In this document: positions 56,775 to 64,000 of the stretch, in pieces | Layout of the letters: every line of letters begins with the position of its first letter | How positions within the stretch are numbered: the stretch's first letter is position 1 | Origin: Burkholderiaceae bacterium | Lineage (GTDB): Bacteria; Pseudomonadota; Gammaproteobacteria; Burkholderiales; Burkholderiaceae_C | Assembly (NCBI GenBank): GCA_030123545.1 | Contig: CP126124.1 | Location: 1,674,001 to 1,738,000 of the forward strand | DNA length: 64,000 bases | Reading direction: 5' to 3' | The notes under the pieces: generated by a model | The model's database searches: none | What the model was told of the DNA's origin: nothing | What the model saw: the letters and a program-made list of their open reading frames with translations, nothing else | Translations under genes and position numbers: made by a program

Positions 56775-59700
56775 ATGAACGATTGCACTGAAAATTTCTG
56801 CGTAACGCACCGTGCCGGCAGCCGACGGCCACTGTCCGCGCGCGATCCCGCACGCTACACGGCAGCGGCCACGGCGGCGTCGCCGTGGCGGGCGCTTGCC
56901 GTGCTGGCGCTGGCCGGGTTGCTGACCATGCTTTCGGCCACCTGGGCGCTCGCGCAAACGACGGTGAACCTGGCCCAGGTGCCGCTGCTTGCGTTGAAGA
57001 GTGCGCCAGGCTTGGTGATGCTCACCATGAGCCGGGACCACCGGCTGTTTTACGCGGCCTACAACGACGCGAGCGACATCGATGGCGACGGCGTGCTGGA
57101 TGTCGGGTTCAAGCCGTCGATCACCTACTACGGCAACTTCGTGTCGGACCGCTGTTACGCCTACAGCACGTCGACCAAGCGCTTCAGTCCCAAGGCTGTC
57201 GCGGATCCCAACACCGGGTGCCTGAGCGCTCCGTCGAGCGCGCGCTGGCATGGAAACTGGTTGAATTGGGCAACGACGTCGAGGATGGACGCGTTGCGCA
57301 GGGTCCTGTACGGCGGCTATCGGGTTTTCGACCCTGCGTCGGGTACCACGCGGTTGCAGGGCGCCTACATCCCGCAGGACAGCCATGTCTGGGGCAAGGA
57401 ATACCGACCGGTGGCGGGGCGTGACAGCTACAACGTCACGTACTACACGCCGCTCGCGGCGCCCAATGCCGGCAAGCAGCATCTGTTTGCGGTGCGCAGT
57501 CCGGCCTACTCGAGCACGCCGTCGGATACCGGCTCTGGTGCGTATCCGTTCCCGATGCCGGCGCCCGACCTGCGCGTCATCCAGAACGCCGATCAAGTCA
57601 AGGAGCGTATCTGGAACTGGGCTTCCACCGACGTCGGCTACGCGCCGATCGCGGACGACAACGCCAATTTCTCGAACGCAGGCGGACGCAATTCGGTCGC
57701 CAGCACGGCTTATTCGCTCGTCGTCGAGGCGTGCGTGGCGCTGGGCGGGGCGCGCGAATCGGACTGCACCGGCTACCCTGCCGCAGCGCCGACGGTGTGG
57801 AAGCCGACTGGCGTGCTGCACGACTACACAGCCAATGACGCGCTGAAGTTCGGCTTGATCACCGGTTCCTATCAAAACAACTATTCGGGCGGGGTGGTGC
57901 GCCGAAACATCGGCAGCTTCGCCAGCGAAGTCGATCCCGCCAACGGTGTCTTCCAGCAGGTGGCCGAAGGTTCCGCCACGGTGGACGGGATTGCGCGAAC
58001 CATCGATCGATTGTCCATCTACGGCTGGAGCGGATCCAGTTATTACTGCGGCACCAGCTTCTCGGCTCCGCGGGCGCAGCGAGACTGCGAATCCTGGGGC
58101 GCCCCGGTGGCCGAGATGATGTACGAGGGTCTGCGCTATTTTTCCGGCAAGACCGTGCCGAGCGCGACCTACGCCGCGGGCGTAGGCAATGCCGACAGCC
58201 CGGATACCAGGCTGCGCCTGCCGCTGCTGGGAACAGCGACATCGCCGTGGAAGAACCCGTATCGGGCCAAGTCCGCGGGCGGCAACCCGATTTGCTCGCG
58301 CCCGGTGCAGATGGTGATTGCCGATCCGGTGACGAGTTTCGATTCGGATCAACTGCCGGGCATTCCGCTGTTGTTTGCCCCGCCTGCCAGCATGGGCGCG
58401 GCGCTGGGCAGCAACGACCTCGTCGGGCTCAACGTGTCGAGCCAGTCGGATGCGATATGGAGCGCCGAGGGGCTGGGCACGCGCAACATCTTCATCGGCC
58501 AGTCGGGCACGCTCAGTGACGGCAACCCGACTGCGAAGCCGGCCAGTTCCTTCGCGCAGATTCGCGGCCATGCGCCGGATGCCACCCAGTCCCAGGGAAG
58601 CTACTACGCCGCCGCGGTCGCGCGCTTCGGGCGCAAAACGGGCGTGACCATCGGCGCCCCCACCGCATCTCCTGCGGTTCCCGCGGTGACGGGGCAGCCG
58701 GTGGATACGCTGTCGATCGCGCTGGGCAGCGTGGTGCCGAAGATCGAGATTGCCTTCGGGGGCAAGAAGGTCTCGATCGTTCCGGTGTCGAAGTCGGTCG
58801 GGCCTTCAGGCTATGTCAGCAGCCCCGCTTACGGCCGTTACCAGGCCACAGGGGCGATTACGGGCTTCTACCTGGACAGCTTCAACAACACCAGCGGCCC
58901 CTCGGGCGTTGACTACAACGCCGCGATCAACGGCGGGCGCCCGACGATGTCATTCGTCGTGAACTTCTCCGACTCCGACGAAGGCACGGACAACGAGACC
59001 GATGCGATCGTCGCGTACAACGTGAGCGTCGACGCAGCCGGCAAGCTGGTAGTCGGACTCGTGCCTGTGAACACGACGGCCGCCGGCATCGAAATGCATC
59101 TGGGCTACTCGATTACCGGCACGGCCAAGGATGGCCTGTACCTGGACATGTCGAGCAAACCAGGCGGCAGTGCGCCCGGCATCAAGTACTACCTCGACAC
59201 GCTCACTGCGCCCACGACGCAGGATCCGGCTCCTTCGGACGGATCCCGAATCAATGCAGCAGTCTTGCCGGCGACCGCCACGACACGCACGTTCGATTTC
59301 GCCGCGGTGGCCTCGACCGCAGGGTATGTGCCGCACGACCCACTTTGGTACGCAGCGAAGTATGGTGGAGCAGGCATTACCGACTCCAACGGCGATCCCA
59401 CCAACTATTTCCGCATCAGCAATCCGGCGCAGTTGCCCGAGCAGATGGGCAAAGCCTTCCGTTCCGCGGCCGCGCTCGCTGCGGTGGCCAGCACCAGCGT
59501 GGTCGGGGTGGGGCAGCGCAGCCTGGGTTCCGCCGCCATTTACCAGGCCAACTACGATTCATTGACCTGGTCGTCGCGCCTGTACGCTTTCGGAGTCGCG
59601 GCGAACGGCGACGTGTCGAATACCCCGCTGTGGGAGGCTTCGTCGAAGATTCCCGCGCCGGCCTCGCGCAACACGCTGTTCCTGGGCAGGGGCGGAACCG

Positions 59701-61436
59701 CCACGCCCGTTGCTCTCATGCCCGGCGGCTTCACGTCTCTGACGCCGGCAGAGCAATCTGATTTTGGCGATGCGGCTACGCTGGCCTATCTGCTCGGCGA
59801 CAAAAGCGGGGAGGAGCGCAACGGCGGCAAGTTCCGCAATCGCGGTACCACGGCGGCGGCAGCAGCCGGATCGGTGCTGGGAGATATCGTCAACTCCGAT
59901 CCGCTGATCATCTCGAAGAAAGACTACGGCTATGCGGCAGGCGACCCCACTTACACCGCTTACCTGAACTCGATCAATTCCGAGATGCTGGCAGTGGGCG
60001 CCAACAGCGGCTTCTTCCATGTCTTCGATGCCCAGCCGGACGCAACCGGAGGTAGCGAACTGTTGGGTTTCATGCCGCAGGCGGCGCGCGCAAACATCAA
60101 AGAGCTGGCGAATCCCGGCTACCAACACCGGAACTTCATCGACGGCTCGATCGGAATCGGCCACGCCAAGATCAAGACGCCGAGTGATGCCACCGTCAAA
60201 TGGCGTACCGTGGTCGCCGGCGCGGGTGGCGCAGGCGCCCAGGCCGTGTTTGCAATCGATGCCAGTTCAAAGACGTTCTCCGCCAACAGCATCCTGTGGG
60301 AAATCAATCAGAGCTCTTCGGGCATAGGAACGACACTGGGCAACATCATGGGCCGGCCGGCAATCGGCAAGCTCAGCAACGGAACCTGGGTGGCGATTTT
60401 CGGCAATGGCTACAACAGTGCCGACGGCACGGCGAAACTCTACGTGGTCAGGCTCGATACCGGCGCGGTCATTCGTATCCTCGATACCAATAACACGCTG
60501 GTCAACAACGGGCTGGGCGCCATCGAGATGGTGCGCAAGACCTCGGGCAACGCCGACACCATCGATGCCGTTTATGGGGCCGACTACAGGGGCAACATCT
60601 GGCGCTTCGATCCGAACGTGAACACCAGCGGCGCCCTGATCTACTCTGCCGGCGTGAGCCGGCCGATCACCGCGGAGATCAAGGTCGGGCCGGCGCCTTC
60701 GCATGCGAACACCTCGGGCGGGCGGATGATTTATTTCGGAACCGGCAGCTACCTCAGCGCTACCGATCCGACGAACACCAGCCCGCAAGCCTTGTACGGG
60801 ATCTACGATGACCTTGTATGGTCCAACAACCTCGCGCCCTTCGTTACCAGCGATTCCTTGCTGGCTTCGATGACGATTGCCGCTGCGGCGGGAGCCGACA
60901 CCCGCACGACCTCCAAGACGGTTTCGCCGTTCTGGTACGAAGGCGCTAGTTTGGCGAAGAAGGGGTGGATGGTTCCGCTGACCGGAGCGAACGTCGTGGC
61001 CGGAGAGCGCGTCATTGCGCAACCCGTGCGCTACACCGTTGCCGGCCTGGTCGATGCCTTCCTGTTTACGTCCATCGTGCCGAGCACCGATGAGTGCGTG
61101 GCCGGTCTGGACGCGTGGATCACGGGTATCGATGCGTTGACGGGGGGTTACAGCAAAGTCTTTTCCGACCCGATCATCGCGAATTCCGTGCGCATACGCG
61201 GCGGCTCGCCACGCGGCGTGTTCGTGTTGCAGGATGGGGGAAAGCCCGCTCTGTACATCAGCCAGACGGTCTTCGGCAGCACCGACAGCTCGACGTCGTA
61301 CGCGACCAGTGCCGGTGGCGAGCAGACCGTGTCGATCAACGGCGTCGATGGGACGACCAGAGTCATAAAGATCGATCTCAATCCGCCAGTGCCGGCCGCT
61401 GCCCAGCGCCGGCAGGTGTGGCGCCAGCTCAGGTAG
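56775..61436 (+). CDS. pilY1: PilY1, pilus tip adhesin / assembly protein
   Basis: 1553 residues. The ATG at 56775 has GGGAGG seven bases upstream. A signal sequence (LAVLALAGLLTMLSATWALAQ, near 40-62) leads into the N-terminal region with a calcium-binding-like DASDIDGDGVLDVGF (about residue 97) and many Tyr/Trp. The C-terminal third is the PilY1 beta-propeller (GDIVNSDPLIISKKDYGYA; MLAVGANSGFFHVFDAQ; FGNGYNSADGTAKLYVV; YGADYRGNIWRFDPN). It modulates pilus extension and retraction and may bind surfaces. Third-last structural element before pilE; the longest gene in the window. Confidence 0.95.
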   Translation: MNDCTENFCVTHRAGSRRPLSARDPARYTAAATAASPWRALAVLALAGLLTMLSATWALAQTTVNLAQVPLLALKSAPGLVMLTMSRDHRLFYAAYNDASDIDGDGVLDVGFKPSITYYGNFVSDRCYAYSTSTKRFSPKAVADPNTGCLSAPSSARWHGNWLNWATTSRMDALRRVLYGGYRVFDPASGTTRLQGAYIPQDSHVWGKEYRPVAGRDSYNVTYYTPLAAPNAGKQHLFAVRSPAYSSTPSDTGSGAYPFPMPAPDLRVIQNADQVKERIWNWASTDVGYAPIADDNANFSNAGGRNSVASTAYSLVVEACVALGGARESDCTGYPAAAPTVWKPTGVLHDYTANDALKFGLITGSYQNNYSGGVVRRNIGSFASEVDPANGVFQQVAEGSATVDGIARTIDRLSIYGWSGSSYYCGTSFSAPRAQRDCESWGAPVAEMMYEGLRYFSGKTVPSATYAAGVGNADSPDTRLRLPLLGTATSPWKNPYRAKSAGGNPICSRPVQMVIADPVTSFDSDQLPGIPLLFAPPASMGAALGSNDLVGLNVSSQSDAIWSAEGLGTRNIFIGQSGTLSDGNPTAKPASSFAQIRGHAPDATQSQGSYYAAAVARFGRKTGVTIGAPTASPAVPAVTGQPVDTLSIALGSVVPKIEIAFGGKKVSIVPVSKSVGPSGYVSSPAYGRYQATGAITGFYLDSFNNTSGPSGVDYNAAINGGRPTMSFVVNFSDSDEGTDNETDAIVAYNVSVDAAGKLVVGLVPVNTTAAGIEMHLGYSITGTAKDGLYLDMSSKPGGSAPGIKYYLDTLTAPTTQDPAPSDGSRINAAVLPATATTRTFDFAAVASTAGYVPHDPLWYAAKYGGAGITDSNGDPTNYFRISNPAQLPEQMGKAFRSAAALAAVASTSVVGVGQRSLGSAAIYQANYDSLTWSSRLYAFGVAANGDVSNTPLWEASSKIPAPASRNTLFLGRGGTATPVALMPGGFTSLTPAEQSDFGDAATLAYLLGDKSGEERNGGKFRNRGTTAAAAAGSVLGDIVNSDPLIISKKDYGYAAGDPTYTAYLNSINSEMLAVGANSGFFHVFDAQPDATGGSELLGFMPQAARANIKELANPGYQHRNFIDGSIGIGHAKIKTPSDATVKWRTVVAGAGGAGAQAVFAIDASSKTFSANSILWEINQSSSGIGTTLGNIMGRPAIGKLSNGTWVAIFGNGYNSADGTAKLYVVRLDTGAVIRILDTNNTLVNNGLGAIEMVRKTSGNADTIDAVYGADYRGNIWRFDPNVNTSGALIYSAGVSRPITAEIKVGPAPSHANTSGGRMIYFGTGSYLSATDPTNTSPQALYGIYDDLVWSNNLAPFVTSDSLLASMTIAAAAGADTRTTSKTVSPFWYEGASLAKKGWMVPLTGANVVAGERVIAQPVRYTVAGLVDAFLFTSIVPSTDECVAGLDAWITGIDALTGGYSKVFSDPIIANSVRIRGGSPRGVFVLQDGGKPALYISQTVFGSTDSSTSYATSAGGEQTVSINGVDGTTRVIKIDLNPPVPAAAQRRQVWRQLR

Positions 61437-61514
61437 TCCGGAGGGCACGCGTTGCGGCACGACGCGGTGTTCGATGGCGAAGGCTGCCCAGCCCGCAGTC
61501 GATGAAAGGAAAAA

Positions 61515-61946
61515 ATGAAACCAATTCACGGCTCTCGGGGCTTCACACTGATCGAAGTCATGATCACGGTGGCCATCATCGGCATCCTGGCGGCAGTTGC
61601 CGTTCCGTCGTACCGGGCCTATGTCGAGCGTGGCCATCGCGCCAGCGCCAAGGCCGCCCTGCTCGACGCGGCGCAGTTCATGGAGCGTTATCGAGCCAGC
61701 AATTTCCGCTATGTCGACGCAGCCGGCGTCCCGCCGTCGCTGCCCGCTGCGCTGCAGGCGTCACCGCCGGAAGGCGACCGGCGCTATGACATCGCGCTGG
61801 ACGCGGCAGCGACGACGGCCACCTCGTTCACGTTGGTCGCCACACCGACTGGCTGGACGGACGGCACCTGCGGCAACCTGACGCTGAACCACCTCGGCAT
61901 CAAGGGGCAGACTATCGGCGATGTGGCCGCATGCTGGAATCGCTGA
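61515..61946 (+). CDS. pilE: Type IV minor pilin, PilE family
   Basis: 143 residues with a short seven-to-eight-residue leader and the canonical site GSRG / FTLIEVMITVAIIGILAAVAV, then PSYRAYVERGHRASAKAALLDAAQFMERY, typical of PilE minor pilins. Two Cys (TCGNL and AACWNR) near the end can form the D-loop disulfide. AAGGA precedes the ATG. Last gene of the cluster, convergent with nrdR. Confidence 0.92.
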   Translation: MKPIHGSRGFTLIEVMITVAIIGILAAVAVPSYRAYVERGHRASAKAALLDAAQFMERYRASNFRYVDAAGVPPSLPAALQASPPEGDRRYDIALDAAATTATSFTLVATPTGWTDGTCGNLTLNHLGIKGQTIGDVAACWNR

Positions 61947-61956
61947 CGCTGCCAGG

Positions 61957-62406
61957 CTAGCGCCTCACTTCGTCGACCAGACTCTTGAATTCATCGATGT
62001 CTTCCAGGCTGCGGTACACGCTGGCAAAGCGGATGTAGGCGACCTTGTCGAGCTTCTTGAGCTCGCGCATGACGAGCTCGCCGACGCGTCGCGACGGAAT
62101 CTCGCGTTGCCCCAGGGCAAGCAGCTTTTCCTCGATGCGCTCGATCACGTGGTCGATGCGTTCGGTGCTGACCGGACGCTTGCGCAGCGCCAGATTCAGC
62201 GACGCGCGCAGCTTGGCGCGCTCGAACTCGACGCGGCGCCCGTCCTTCTTCACGACCGCCGGGAAGTTCACTTCGGGCCGTTCATAGGTGGTGAAGCGCT
62301 TGCGGCAGGACGCGCACTGCCGGCGACGCCGGATGAAGTTCGCGTCTTCCGAAACCCGGGTTTCGACCACCTGGGTATCAGGGTGGCCGCAGAACGGGCA
62401 TTTCAT
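61957..62406 (-). CDS. nrdR: Transcriptional repressor NrdR
   Basis: 149 residues. Zinc ribbon with Cys3, Cys6, Cys31 and Cys34 (CPFCGHPD; CASCRKRFTTYERPE) and an ATP-cone domain (FPAVVKKDGRRVEFERAKLR; AYIRFASVYRSLEDIDEF). Represses ribonucleotide reductase genes in response to dATP/ATP. Follows glyA on the same strand by 76 nt, the usual arrangement in this group. Confidence 0.96.
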   Translation of the reverse strand: MKCPFCGHPDTQVVETRVSEDANFIRRRRQCASCRKRFTTYERPEVNFPAVVKKDGRRVEFERAKLRASLNLALRKRPVSTERIDHVIERIEEKLLALGQREIPSRRVGELVMRELKKLDKVAYIRFASVYRSLEDIDEFKSLVDEVRR

Positions 62407-62482
62407 CGATCAGCCTCTGGCAGCGGTGCCGGCTCGGTTGCAACGCCGGCGCTGCCGGCGCGGGGCGTGGTGCGCACGGCGC

Positions 62483-63727
62483 TCAGCGGTACACCGGAAA
62501 GCGATCGGTCAGCGCCTTCACCTTGGCGCGCACCGCCTCGAGCGTCGCTTCGTCGCGCGGGTGGTCGAGCACGTCGGCGATCAGGTTGGCAGTGGCGCGG
62601 GCTTCCTCGTCCTTGAAGCCGCGGGTGGTCAGCGCCGGCGTGCCGATGCGCACCCCGCTGGTGACCATCGGCTTTTCCGGGTCGTTCGGAATGGCATTTT
62701 TGTTGATCGTCATGTGCGCGCGGCCGAGCACGCCCTCAGCTTCCTTGCCGGTGATGCCCTTGGCCCGCAGGTCCACCAGCATCAGATGGCTCTCGGTGCG
62801 GCCGCTGACGATGCGCAGGCCGCGGGCCACGAGGGTCTCGGCCATGACGCGGGCGTTCTTGAGCACCTGCCGCTGGTAAGTCTTGAACTCGGGGGAGAGC
62901 GCTTCCTTGAACGCGACCGCCTTGGCCGCGATCACGTGCATCAACGGGCCGCCCTGCAGGCCGGGGAACATCGCGCTGTTGATCGCCTTCTCGTGCTGGG
63001 CTTTCATCAAAATGAAGCCGCCGCGCGGACCCCGCAGGCTCTTGTGCGTGGTCGAGGTGACCACGTCCGCATGCGGCACCGGATTGGGATAGATGCCGGC
63101 GGCGATCAGGCCGGCGTAGTGCGCCATGTCGACCATGAAGATCGCGCCGACGTCCTTCGCGACCTGGGCGAACTTAGCAAAATCGATAGCAAGAGAATAA
63201 GCACTCGCGCCGGCGATGATCAGTTTTGGCTTGGTTTCTCGGGCCTGGCGCTCCATCGCGTCGTAGTCGATTTCCTCTTTGCCATTCAGGCCGTAGCTGA
63301 CCACGTGGAACCATTTGCCGCTCATGTTCAGCGCCATGCCGTGGGTCAGGTGGCCGCCTTCGGCCAGGCTCATGCCCATGATCGTGTCGCCGGGCTTGAG
63401 GAACGCGAGGAACACGGCCTCGTTCGCCGACGCGCCGCAATGCGCCTGCACGTTCGCGCTTTCAGCGCCGAACAACTGCTTGACCCGGTCGATCGCCAAC
63501 TGCTCGGCCACGTCCACATGCTCGCAGCCGCCGTAGTAGCGGCGCCCCGGGTAGCCCTCGGCGTACTTGTTCGTGAGCTGGCTGCCCTGCGCTGCCATCA
63601 CGGCCGGCGATGCGTAGTTTTCGGAGGCGATCAGCTCGATATGGTCCTCCTGGCGCGCGTTTTCGGCCAGGATCGCGGCCCAGATTTCGGGGTCGGTCTG
63701 TTCGACGAGGATATGGCGGTGGTACAT
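62483..63727 (-). CDS. glyA: Serine hydroxymethyltransferase
   Basis: 414-residue PLP enzyme interconverting serine and glycine with tetrahydrofolate, the main source of one-carbon units. Signatures: HIELIASENYASPAVMAAQGS, NKYAEGYPGRRYYGGC, VDMAHYAGLIAAGIYPNP and the PLP Lys in VVTSTTHKSLRGPRGG (about residue 229). Codons for SAYSLAIDFAKF are AT-rich and contain a GCTA-type dyad. A ZTP riboswitch precedes the gene. Confidence 0.97.
   Translation of the reverse strand: MYHRHILVEQTDPEIWAAILAENARQEDHIELIASENYASPAVMAAQGSQLTNKYAEGYPGRRYYGGCEHVDVAEQLAIDRVKQLFGAESANVQAHCGASANEAVFLAFLKPGDTIMGMSLAEGGHLTHGMALNMSGKWFHVVSYGLNGKEEIDYDAMERQARETKPKLIIAGASAYSLAIDFAKFAQVAKDVGAIFMVDMAHYAGLIAAGIYPNPVPHADVVTSTTHKSLRGPRGGFILMKAQHEKAINSAMFPGLQGGPLMHVIAAKAVAFKEALSPEFKTYQRQVLKNARVMAETLVARGLRIVSGRTESHLMLVDLRAKGITGKEAEGVLGRAHMTINKNAIPNDPEKPMVTSGVRIGTPALTTRGFKDEEARATANLIADVLDHPRDEATLEAVRAKVKALTDRFPVYR
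63174..63190. repeat. AT-rich dyad-like patch inside glyA
   Basis: TTAGCAAAATCGATAGC on the plus strand, sharing TAGCAAAAT with the alaS copy; one half of the GCTA-N9-TAGC dyad is imperfect. Located in a run of AT-rich codons unlike the rest of glyA. Confidence 0.4.
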
Positions 63728-63753
63728 GGCGGTCCTTGGGTTGCAAGACGACG

Positions 63754-63779
63754 TTCCCCGTCACTGCTCGCATGACGGG
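63754..63779 (-). promoter_or_regulatory. Hairpin between riboswitch and glyA, candidate expression platform
   Basis: On the minus strand CCCGTCA and TGACGGG form a 7-bp stem directly after the riboswitch core. No T-run follows, so transcription termination of the simple kind is unlikely; it may act by controlling folding near the ribosome site AAGGA just before the ATG. Confidence 0.45.
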
Positions 63780-63780
63780 C

Positions 63781-63875
63781 CACCCAGGCGAACGGCTGAA
63801 CACCGGCGTCGCCAGACGCCAGCGGCACGCTTCCTCATGGTGTCCCCAGTCGGCGCCGGCAACCCGCGGTCGCGG
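63781..63875 (-). promoter_or_regulatory. ZTP (pfl) riboswitch upstream of glyA
   Basis: Minus strand, 5' to 3': GACTGG (63846-63851), then ACCATGAGGAAGCG, matching the consensus ACCA-N2-GGGGAGCG, and after a variable stem CGCCTGGG (63783-63790), matching the invariant CCGCCTGGGC pseudoknot strand. A closing helix CGGCGC / GTGCCG can form around the first block. These are the conserved blocks of the ZTP riboswitch, which senses ZTP/ZMP when 10-formyl-tetrahydrofolate is short and turns on one-carbon genes; glyA is a standard target in this group. Confidence 0.8.
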
Positions 63876-64000
63876 GAAAGGCACCTATCGCCAGTTGCGT
63901 ACCGGCAGAAGTTTAGCCGAGCGCAGCGCGCGCTGCGCTGCAAGCGGGCGAACCCAAGCGCGAGCCGGGCGCGCAGCGGAAGTCGCGGCGTCAGGACAGC

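Overview
The window is a GC-rich bacterial chromosome segment that looks like a betaproteobacterium of the order Burkholderiales, probably Comamonadaceae. This is inferred from gene content and order: dnaE2 (imuC), a tol block running into nusB-ribH-ribBA-ribE-ribD, a fimT-pilV-pilW-pilX-pilY1-pilE minor pilin cluster next to nrdR-glyA, TctA/TctB transporters and a two-gene cyanophycin synthetase locus. Short AT-rich dyads of the GCTA-N9-TAGC kind also recur. I could not run any database search, so the family level is an inference.

Layout. 1-3038: error-prone polymerase DnaE2, cut by the window edge. 3046-9047 (minus): RND efflux operon (outer membrane lipoprotein, adaptor, permease) ending in a UUCG-loop terminator. 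9233-16023: a complete 6.75-kb filamentous phage (inovirus) prophage in a tRNA-Gly(CCC) gene, with 36-bp direct repeats at its ends. It carries a II/X replication protein, ssDNA-binding protein, coat protein with signal peptide, TspB-like adsorption protein, DUF2523-type pVI, Zot-type assembly ATPase, a small serine recombinase and an HTH repressor. 16097-17389: MFS exporter. 17524-25579: cyanophycin locus, with CphA and a P-loop-degenerate CphA paralogue on minus, and a zinc-ribbon ABC transporter plus DUF1854 protein divergently on plus. 25591-29947 (minus): TctA-TctB and a TctD/TctE-like two-component system. 29984-31462: succinate-semialdehyde dehydrogenase.

31667-34315: alaS. 34371-36088 (minus): trmB-gluQ. 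36099-39688: LysR regulator divergent from a pirin-DoxX-OsmC-pirin cluster. 39779-43306: dnaE, the main replicative polymerase. 43307-45879: a small accessory patch (ORF6N gene, methyltransferase gene, a 98-nt nested palindrome, and a lipocalin-like gene whose signal peptide is frameshifted by a 5-bp tandem duplication). 45880-53662: a ten-gene minus-strand run, mostly overlapping stop/start, from ribD through riboflavin synthesis, nusB, an aminotransferase and ybgC to tolQRA; tolB and pal do not follow. 53771-61946: type IV pilus minor pilins and PilY1. 61957-63727 (minus): nrdR and glyA, with glyA preceded by a ZTP (pfl) riboswitch.

The parts most worth attention are three. First, integration splits the phage lysogeny-control region and leaves the repressor gene 37 nt downstream of the host tRNA. 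Second, the cyanophycin locus pairs two unlike synthetases with an unusual ABC transporter. Third, the dispersed AT-rich dyads sit inside coding sequences (alaS, gluQ, glyA, pilX).
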